From Tessaracoccus sp. (GTDB lineage Bacteria; Actinomycetota; Actinomycetes; Propionibacteriales; Propionibacteriaceae), in contig NZ_JADJNP010000012.1 in NCBI RefSeq assembly GCF_016714275.1, positions 1 through 35,878 of the forward strand: a stretch of DNA of 35,878 nucleotides, read 5' to 3'. The notes under the pieces were generated by a model. The model was not told where the DNA came from. It saw only the letters and a list, made by a program, of their open reading frames with translations, and did not search any database. Numbering within the stretch: position 1 is the stretch's first letter; each line of letters opens with the position of its first letter. Both the position numbers and the translations under genes were made by a program. Shown in pieces: positions 30,793-35,878 of this stretch.

Positions 30793-31800
30793 ATGAACGA
30801 GATCACGAACAGCACGATCGCAGCGATCGAGCAGCTGCACCGCTGGGGCGACTGCGACAAGCACGACACCCCGAACCAGTTCGACAAGCACTGCCACTGC
30901 TCGATCGAGGCGCGTGCGCTGACGTCCGAACAGTTCCTGACCTGCGGGCACTGCGGGCACACGTTCGACGGGCGCAAGCAATGGACGCTCGTTTCACGTC
31001 GCCGCGGTGGCCGGTTCTACCGTCCCGTTGCGAACGTGCCGGCGCTGACCTGGTCGCAGGCTCGCGATCTGGCGACGTCGACCGAACCCGTCGAGAACGT
31101 CGAGATCTGGTACGTGCCGACGCAGGCCGCGCAGGCAGCGTTCGCGCTGGTGAACTCGGGACTCGCCGCGGATCAAGACAACATCCTGCAGGCCGACGGA
31201 CGCCGGCTGCCGATCCGGTGGGCGCCGACGCAAGACCGGCAGATCAGCACCGACGGCACGCCACGCGCGCACCGGCCGCGACGCTGCTCGTGGCCCGGCG
31301 TACGACGGCCGGCCAGGAACTCACCGATACCGAGTGGGACGCGATCACGAACCTGCCGACCTGCACCGACTGCGGCACCTACCCGGGCGGTGTTTTGGCG
31401 GCGGGGGGTTGGGGGGGCGGGGGGGCCGGGGTGGGGGTGGGGGGTTGGGGGGGGGGGGGGCGGGGGGGGGGCGTCGAGCGGGCACCGGCCCGGGTCCGTG
31501 CCAACTGCGGGCGTGGACTCACGCGCGACCCGAGATCGCCGAGCGGTACAGCGGCCGCCCGGCTCACCGACGACGGCGTCACCGCCGACTCGCGTTCGGT
31601 TCGCGCCGGCGCAGGCGTGCTATCCCCGCGTTCGTGCGCGACGCTGCGCCGCAGGCCGGCGAGGCGTGGCGGCGCTCACCACGTCGCGCGACCGCGGGCG
31701 TCGACTGAACCGGCGCAGACGCGAGCCGGCGATCGAGTGGCAACGCCACGGCACCACGGCACGTGCAGCGCGGCGCGCGCCGAACGACACGCGCGGCTGA
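30793..31800 (+). CDS. Zinc-finger protein, broken by frameshift and G tract
   Basis: The start at ATG 30793 and the first 155 residues are well formed: helix ('TIAAIEQLHRWGDCDKHD'), 'CHCSIEARALTSEQFLTCGHCGHTFDGRKQWTLVSRR', then 'ALTWSQARDLATSTEPVENVEIWYVPTQAAQAAFALVNSGLAAD'. At about 31260 the sense moves to another frame ('ATLLVARRTTAGQELTDTEWDAITNLPTCTDCGTYPGG'). From 31385 the G-tract destroys all frames. The open frame to 31800 is therefore not a true product. It is likely a two-zinc-ribbon protein of perhaps 200 residues. Function unknown. Confidence 0.5.
   Translation: MNEITNSTIAAIEQLHRWGDCDKHDTPNQFDKHCHCSIEARALTSEQFLTCGHCGHTFDGRKQWTLVSRRRGGRFYRPVANVPALTWSQARDLATSTEPVENVEIWYVPTQAAQAAFALVNSGLAADQDNILQADGRRLPIRWAPTQDRQISTDGTPRAHRPRRCSWPGVRRPARNSPIPSGTRSRTCRPAPTAAPTRAVFWRRGVGGAGGPGWGWGVGGGGGGGGASSGHRPGSVPTAGVDSRATRDRRAVQRPPGSPTTASPPTRVRFAPAQACYPRVRARRCAAGRRGVAALTTSRDRGRRLNRRRREPAIEWQRHGTTARAARRAPNDTRG
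31385..31480. other. G-homopolymer tract, probable artefact
   Basis: About 95 bases with many G runs and few other bases (GGGGGTTGGGGGGGCGGGGGG type). Like 574-648 and 6056-6445 it begins inside a family-like reading frame and ends it. I take it as an artefact. Confidence 0.65.
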
Positions 31801-31987
31801 TCGTCGCCGAGCCTGGACGGCTGCTGGTCGAGGGCGCAGCGGCACGCGCGACGCACCGTGCAGGTGCGGCTGCCCGAGACGTTCCCGGGCGATCACCCGC
31901 ACGTGAGGCCGAAGCGGCTGAGCCGGGGCCGCGAGCCCGCAGGCCGCGCCGAGCAGGCACTCTCACGCAGACCGAAGGACTCTGAGC
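31481..31987 (+). pseudogene. Coding-like region with frame changes
   Basis: About 500 bases with no single reliable frame. Sensible pieces occur in different frames: 'LTDDGVTADSRSV', 'IPAFVRDAAPQAGEAW', 'LIVAEPGRLLVEGAAAR', and near the end 'VQVRLPETFPGDHPHVRPKRLSRG'. This fits one or two real genes damaged by several indels, from decay or, more likely, from sequence error next to the G tract. The region before 31988 is therefore not annotated as a normal gene. Confidence 0.5.
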
Positions 31988-32131
31988 ATGGCTGCTGATC
32001 CGATCCGTACCCTGCGCGTCGACGCGAAACTGTGGCAGGAAGCATCCGCAGCCGCGAAGGAACGTGGCGAGACGCTGTCTGAGGCGATCAGGCGGTTCCT
32101 CCGCGGGTACGTGCGACGCACGCAAGCGTGA
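31988..32131 (+). CDS. Ribbon-helix-helix (Arc/MetJ-like) protein
   Basis: The 47-residue product reads as a short strand followed by two helices: 'IRTLRVDAKLWQEASAAAKERGETLSEAIRRFLRGYV', with the 'TLSEAIRRFL' second helix typical of RHH regulators. It is complete and only 47 residues long. It ends 4 bases before the DNA methyltransferase, so it may regulate that gene or its own block. Confidence 0.75.
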   Translation: MAADPIRTLRVDAKLWQEASAAAKERGETLSEAIRRFLRGYVRRTQA

Positions 32132-32135
32132 CGTC

Positions 32136-32849
32136 ATGAACCCGTACTACCAGGACGAACACGCGACCCTGTACCGACTGCCTTATCTCGGCGACACGAT
32201 CGCGACCGTGCTCACGGACCCCCCGTTCTCGTCGGGTGGCCGGCGAGAGAACTCGCGCAGCCTCCGAAAGTCAATGACGCGATCCGTCGCCGACTCCGAC
32301 TGGATCATGGGCGACGGCATGAGCACAGCCGGATTCGTCTACCTGATGCGTGAGTGTGGCCTCGAGTGGCGGCGCATCGTCACCGACGGCGGGCACGTGC
32401 TGTCGTTCATCGACTGGCGCATGTGGGGCAGTCTCGCAGCTGCTCTCGAGTCCGCAGACCTGCGGCAGCATCCGCTGCTTGTGTGGGACAAGGACCGTCT
32501 AGGCATGGGCGCTATCTTCCGCAACCAGCACGAACTGATCGTGCACATGAGCGTCGGTAATCCATCGAACCCGCAACGGCGCGACGTCGCGAATGTGCTG
32601 CGATTCCCACCCGTCCGCGACGGTGTCCATCCGACCGAGAAGCCGACCGCGCTACTCGAAAAGCTGCTGAGTGTAGTGAACCCGATCAGCGGCATCGTGC
32701 TCGACTGCTTTGCTGGTGCTGGCTCGACGCTGGTCGCAGCTAAGTCGCTCGGCATGCGGTCGATTGGCATCGAAGGCGATGAACGCTATTGCGAGGCGGC
32801 AGCACGAAGGCTGTCGCAGGATGGGCTCGACTACGGGGCCGGATCATGA
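32136..32849 (+). CDS. DNA methyltransferase, N4/N6 type
   Basis: The 237-residue product has DPPF (residues 28-31, catalytic), HPTEKP (165-170) and FAGAGST (192-198, AdoMet binding). Having the catalytic motif before the AdoMet motif marks the beta class. ATG 32136 is preferred because it fits the family start ('MNPYYQDEHATLYRLPYL'). No restriction enzyme is next to it. Modification of phage DNA to avoid host restriction is the common role in phages. Confidence 0.88.
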   Translation: MNPYYQDEHATLYRLPYLGDTIATVLTDPPFSSGGRRENSRSLRKSMTRSVADSDWIMGDGMSTAGFVYLMRECGLEWRRIVTDGGHVLSFIDWRMWGSLAAALESADLRQHPLLVWDKDRLGMGAIFRNQHELIVHMSVGNPSNPQRRDVANVLRFPPVRDGVHPTEKPTALLEKLLSVVNPISGIVLDCFAGAGSTLVAAKSLGMRSIGIEGDERYCEAAARRLSQDGLDYGAGS

Positions 32850-33578
32850 CCGACGACGCACTGCGGTCGTGCGTCTGGTGCAAGGGGCCGATACCGACCA
32901 GGGCACGCCGCGACTCGATCTGCTGCAGCACACGCTGCCGGCAGGCACGGCACCGGTTCACGACCGGCGTCGGCCGACCAGCAGCCGTCGCTGACGGCCG
33001 ACCACTACGGCTCGCATACGCCGACCCGCCATACATCGGCAAGGCACGCAGGTACTACGGCGATCATCCCGACTATGCCGGCGAAGTCGATCACGTCGAA
33101 CTGATCAGCCGTCTAGCTGCCGGGTTCGACGGGTGGGCGCTGTCGTGCAGCGCGATCTCGCTGCCGCAGATCCTGCCGCTGTGCCCGCCGGGAGTGCGGG
33201 TGGCTGCGTGGCACCGGGGCGAACGTCCCGTGCACTCGTGGGGGCCGCTGAACGGCTGGGAACCGGTCATATTCTGGGGCGGTCGTGCTCTCGACGCGTT
33301 ACCATCTGGACGCGACGCTCGTCGACGAAGTCACACGTCGCGGATCCGCACACGACACGTCGCGAGTACTCGCACGACGGGTCGACTCGCTCGTCTATCG
33401 ACCAGGCGTACGAACCACCGACCCGGCACGCGTCATCGGCAGCAAACCGGCCGTGTTCATCCGCTGGATATTTGACCTGCTCGGCGCGCTACCGGGTGAC
33501 GAGATGGTCGATCTGTTCCCGGGGTCGGGCGGCGTCGACCGCGCATGGCAGACGTACACGCAAGGGGCGACACGATGA
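32846..33578 (+). CDS. Second DNA methyltransferase-like protein, frameshifted
   Basis: ATG 32846 overlaps the first methyltransferase. The N-terminus has a zinc finger ('CVWCKGPI...CCSTRCRQARHRF'). DPPY lies at residues 60-63. The frame is family-like to about 33280 ('LNGWEPVIFWGGR'), then continues in the +1 frame with 'RTTDPARVIGSKPAVFIRWIFDLLGALPGDEMVDLFPGSGGVDRAWQ', where FPGSG is the AdoMet motif, to the stop at 33578. A single extra base between 33285 and 33380 would join the two; without it the open frame ends at 33475. The family is DNA modification. Confidence 0.78.
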
Positions 33579-33902
33579 ACGTGCAGCCGATCACACTCGC
33601 AACAGCGAACCGGTCTGGCGTGGCACCAACGACGCCGGTTCGGGACGGCGTGCTGCTGGACACGGGCGCTCGGCGATCCGGCAGGCAGGGCTCGCAGGCG
33701 CACCCGAGCGACGGCACCCGAACGCGTGCTACTGTTCGGGGCCGTGCCGTCGCACGGCGCCGGTTCCGACGGGTCGTGCACCTGCGCGAGAGCGAACCAG
33801 CGGCCGCGCAGAGGGTCGGCTCGACCGGCGCACGGCGGCGGGTCGACCCGCCGGACGCTGGCGACCGACACCGGCCGGCACCGATGGGTACGTGTGCTCT
33901 GA
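33575..33902 (+). CDS. Small protein between methyltransferase and replication gene, likely frameshifted
   Basis: ATG 33575 overlaps the previous stop and gives 'MNVQPITLATANRSG'. A later part, seen in another frame, includes 'NACYCSGPCRRTAP' or 'SCTCARANQR', which suggests a Cys motif. The frame that ends at TGA 33900-33902 overlaps the next ATG (TGATG), which supports a product ending there. At least one indel is required. I cannot give a trusted full sequence or a function. Confidence 0.4.
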
Positions 33903-34619
33903 TGGGTATCAGGCTCGTCGGTGAAGCACTCAACCCATCCTGGTCGCAACTCTCAGACCGGGCACGACTCGTGCTGCTCCACATGGCATACAGCGCGAAA
34001 GACACCAGCAGCAACGGGCACGCCGCCGGCACCTATTGGGCCGGGCACGCAACCCTGATCGTGTCCGTGCTCGGGCTCGACCCCGACGAACTCGACCGGG
34101 TGAAGCTCGAGAACGCCGAGAAGATGATCCAGCGCGCGGTTCGTGAACTCCGACTCGCCGGTGCGATCAGCACGATCGCGACCGGCTCACGCGGCAGCAA
34201 CGCCGTCTACCAGCTGCACCCCGACCGGTATCCCGGGCTGACACTCGACGACACGGAACCGACACCCGAACCCGTCACCGAAACGCAACCGACACCACAA
34301 CACACCACACGAACGAAGGTGAGGAACGGGCATCGACACCCTGTGCACAACACCCCGCAGCCTGTGGATAACTCTGCTGCAGCAGACCAGATCGTCGAAG
34401 AATGGGGGACTCCCCGTGTCCCCCATTAAAGACACCCCGTGTCCCCCTAACTCACAGTTAGGGGGACACCACGTGAACTTAAAGGGGGACACCCCGTGTC
34501 CCCCCGAGGAAGTAACTAAGGAAGGAAGGAAAAGAGGAACAAGTGAACCAACCAACGTAACTACCTACCTAGGTAGCGCGACGCGCGAGGTTCCCGACCT
34601 GTGGATAACTCGACGATGA
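33902..34619 (+). CDS. Winged-helix replication initiator-like protein, frameshifted
   Basis: ATG 33902 starts 'MGIRLVGEALNPSWSQLSDRARLVLLHMAYSAKDTS', 'RAVRELRLAGAISTIATGSRGSNAVYQLHPDRYPG', a winged-helix pattern seen in actinophage replication proteins. As written the frame ends at 34429. The next 190 bases encode, in another frame, repeats of the form 'DTPCPP' and 'KGDTPCPP' followed by a Lys/Arg segment, ending at TGA 34619, which overlaps ATG 34616 in the usual way. Two missing bases, one in a C run at about 34420, would restore a single protein of about 238 residues. The DNA for the tail also forms the origin-like array. Confidence 0.68.
34342..34608 (+). other. Candidate replication origin
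   Basis: Two perfect DnaA boxes TGTGGATAA (TTATCCACA on the other strand) lie at 34363-34371 and 34600-34608. A third site TGTGCACAA (34342-34350) differs by one base from the actinobacterial form TTGTCCACA. Between them are palindromic iterons (34401-34504), an A-rich stretch (34508-34560), unusual for this GC-rich genome, and a perfect 12-bp palindrome CTACCTAGGTAG (34565-34576). The whole lies at the end of the replication initiator gene, as in lambda. Confidence 0.65.
34401..34504 (+). repeat. Palindromic iterons
   Basis: Three related units. The first has arms AATGGGGGAC (34401-34410) and GTCCCCCATT (34418-34427). The second has arms GTGTCCCCCTAACT (34439-34452) and AGTTAGGGGGACAC (34456-34469) around CAC. 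The third has arms GGGGGACAC (34484-34492) and GTGTCCCCC (34496-34504) around CCC. All contain the half-site GGGGGAC. They encode the DTPCPP repeats of the protein. Confidence 0.8.
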
Positions 34620-35440
34620 CCAGCCCACACAGACGCAACCCAACACCACAACACCCGGCCGACCGACCAGCCGACCCCGACCAGCCCACACTCACACCGA
34701 TGCAACGCGAACAGCTGACACGCGACCTGCACGACCTACCCGAACTGTGCGACCACATGCACGCGAACTACTGGTGGTTCGTCGGCCGCGGCAGCCGCGA
34801 CCCCGACGACCGCAGCGTCGCGTACGTCATCGACCCGACACCCGTCGACCTGTACGACTGGCGACTCAAGGGTCGAGGCGTACACGCCGACCCCATCGGC
34901 GAGGCCGATCTCGCGATGCGGATCGGGGCACAACGAGCCGGCGTGCTGCCACTGCTCGCAGGATGGGTCGACCTGATCGCAAGCGAGATGCGCGACCAGC
35001 ATGCACACCACACAGCACCAGCGATCCCGCACACCGTCACGTCTGCCGCAGGCTGGATCACCCGACACCTTGACTGGATCTCGACACAGCCGTACACGTA
35101 CGAACTCCGACACCAGGTACGCGACCTGGTCGTCAACCTCGAGCGGCTCGTCGGGCCGGCATACGCAGCACCCGACACCCGAACCCTGCAAACCGCGGAC
35201 CAGCTGGCACAACTGCTCGGCATCGAACCCGACACGATCCGACAATGGAAGTCGAGAGGGCTGATCGAACCAGCAGTCGACCCGCGCACGGGCGAGATCA
35301 TGCGAGCAGGCAGGCAGCCGCTGTACTACACCCGAGAAGCGAAAGCCGTACACACCACACGCAAGGGAAGGAACCCCGATGACGCGCACCCGGGCGGCGC
35401 CCGACCCCCGACCGAGGCGGGCCGAGCGGACCAGGACTGA
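34616..35440 (+). CDS. HTH (MerR-like) DNA-binding protein
   Basis: The 274-residue product starts at ATG 34616, which overlaps the stop of the preceding gene; the GTG 34601 alternative lies inside a DnaA box. Residues about 20-190 hold a helical domain that is common among actinophage proteins ('ELCDHMHANYWWFVGRGSRDPDDRSVAYVIDPTPVDLYDW', 'LDWISTQPYTYELRHQVRDLVVNLERLVGPA'). The C-terminal part has a winged HTH ('TADQLAQLLGIEPDTIRQWKSRGLI', about 192-218) followed by 'PLYYTREAKAV'. It may bind near the origin or control the late genes. Confidence 0.8.
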   Translation: MTSPHRRNPTPQHPADRPADPDQPTLTPMQREQLTRDLHDLPELCDHMHANYWWFVGRGSRDPDDRSVAYVIDPTPVDLYDWRLKGRGVHADPIGEADLAMRIGAQRAGVLPLLAGWVDLIASEMRDQHAHHTAPAIPHTVTSAAGWITRHLDWISTQPYTYELRHQVRDLVVNLERLVGPAYAAPDTRTLQTADQLAQLLGIEPDTIRQWKSRGLIEPAVDPRTGEIMRAGRQPLYYTREAKAVHTTRKGRNPDDAHPGGARPPTEAGRADQD

Positions 35441-35474
35441 CCAGCACGACACGCCGACACGACACGGTAGATAC

Positions 35475-35504
35475 TTGACACGAACCACCAAACCACCACA
35501 CTGT
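35475..35504 (+). promoter_or_regulatory. Weak promoter candidate
   Basis: TTGACA (35475-35480) is a perfect -35 box. The best -10 at an 18-base spacing is CACTGT (35499-35504), a poor match. It lies in the 139-base gap (35441-35579) before the HNH gene and could drive HNH and, if the genome ends join, the terminase genes. Confidence 0.4.
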
Positions 35505-35528
35505 GACAACTAGAGACACCTATGCCAC

Positions 35529-35559
35529 CAGCCCGCGGAATCGACCCGATCGCGGGCTG
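35529..35559 (+). terminator. Hairpin before HNH gene
   Basis: CAGCCCGCG (35529-35537) pairs with CGCGGGCTG (35551-35559); inside, ATCG and CGAT can also pair around ACC. No T-run follows. It could end early transcripts or be a leader structure. Confidence 0.5.
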
Positions 35560-35579
35560 ACGCACACCCGGGGGACAAC

Positions 35580-35877
35580 ATGCCGAACCCCTACGGATAC
35601 GAACACCAGCAAGCACGCGCAGACTGGCAGACGAGAGATCGACCGACACCCCGTTCGCTGTGGCTGCACCGGATCCTGCGGCCGGCACGCAGGCCAATGC
35701 ACGACAATCATCGGACCCCGCACCGTCTGGCAACTCGGGCACCGCATCGCCGTCGCACTCGGCGGCAGCAACGGGCCCAAGGTTCCCTGGTGCCACCCAT
35801 GCAACAGCGTCGACGGCGTACGAGTACGAGAGAAGATCAAGCGCACACCACGAACCAGCAGGGATTGGGGCGACTGA
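35580..35877 (+). CDS. HNH endonuclease, frameshifted near start
   Basis: ATG 35580 follows CCGGGGGACAAC and gives 'MPNPYGYEHQQARADWQT', the usual start of actinophage HNH proteins. At about 35631-35640 the sense moves to the +1 frame: 'EIDRHPVRCGCTGSCGRHAGQC', 'WQLGHRIAVALGGSNGPKVPWCHPCNSVDG', with the GH, Cys pairs and CN of the HNH fold. One extra base in ACGAGAGATC explains it. An unbroken frame from GTG 35503 has a poor N-terminus. The gene lies just before the terminases if the genome is circularised, and HNH proteins often take part in terminase cutting. Confidence 0.8.
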   Translation, partial: MPNPYGYEHQQARADWQTRDRPTPRSLWLHRILRPARRPMHDNHRTPHRLATRAPHRRRTRRQQRAQGSLVPPMQQRRRRTSTREDQAHTTNQQGLGRL

Positions 35878-35878
35878 A

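Noticed and set aside
33545..33900. N-terminal extension of the replication protein to 33545
   Set aside because: The extension is Arg/Pro/Thr-rich without pattern, while ATG 33902 begins the family-like part and overlaps an upstream stop as TGATG.
34439..34469. CRISPR-like or attachment-site reading of the palindromes at 34401-34504
   Set aside because: Unit length and spacing are irregular, there are no spacers, and no integrase is present; the origin interpretation fits better.
1..35878. tRNA genes, insertion sequences, integrase or attachment site
   Set aside because: Scanned both strands by eye for tRNA TPsiC arms, terminal inverted repeats with transposase and tyrosine/serine integrase motifs; none found.

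Overview
The window reads as a complete or nearly complete genome of a tailed, siphovirus-type phage of a high-GC Gram-positive host. The host is most likely an actinobacterium, perhaps a Rhodococcus/Gordonia-type genus; this is an inference from base composition, GTG starts and protein families, not a direct observation. Every supported gene is on the + strand. Genes are packed with ATGA, GTGA or TGATG stop/start overlaps. The order is HNH endonuclease at the right edge, then small and large terminase at the left edge, as expected if the ends join or flank a packaging site. I see no integrase, no recognisable repressor, no tRNA and no CRISPR array, so a lytic lifestyle is likely but not proven.

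Layout. 37-4717: packaging and head start (TerS, TerL, a small LSm-like protein, HK97-type portal, prohead protease). 4714-8061: HK97-fold major capsid protein and head-tail connector genes. 8064-14476: major tail protein, tail completion protein, tail assembly chaperones with a classic -1 slippery heptamer, a short tape measure and tail-tip proteins carrying three copies of an H-lectin-like module. 14479-17070: membrane proteins, an endolysin and a holin candidate. 17270-20566: further tail proteins, including a beta-helix protein and an Ala/Val repeat protein. A strong rho-independent terminator (20630-20665) ends this block.

20734-35440 is the early/replication half, starting from a promoter with an operator-like inverted repeat. 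It holds an HTH protein, an exported nuclease-like protein, a Cas4-like exonuclease with a RecT-type annealing protein, RusA, a deoxyribosyltransferase-like protein, a ribbon-helix-helix protein, two DNA methyltransferases, a winged-helix replication protein with an origin-like array inside it, and a second HTH protein.

The two most unusual points are these. (1) The endolysin is a three-part fusion: M15 peptidase, peptidoglycan-binding domain and a C-terminal endonuclease/exonuclease/phosphatase (EEP, DNase I-like) domain. A second, independent EEP protein (20962-21921) has a signal peptide and a C-terminal membrane anchor. The phage thus seems to place two DNase I-like domains outside the cytoplasm. 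(2) The end of the replication gene (34342-34608) carries two perfect DnaA boxes, a third near-match, palindromic iterons and an A-rich tract, which looks like an origin.

Data quality matters here. Three tracts of long G runs (574-648, 6056-6445, 31385-31480) and at least seven single-base frameshifts in otherwise family-like genes suggest sequencing or assembly errors. Several genes are therefore given as reconstructed reading frames.
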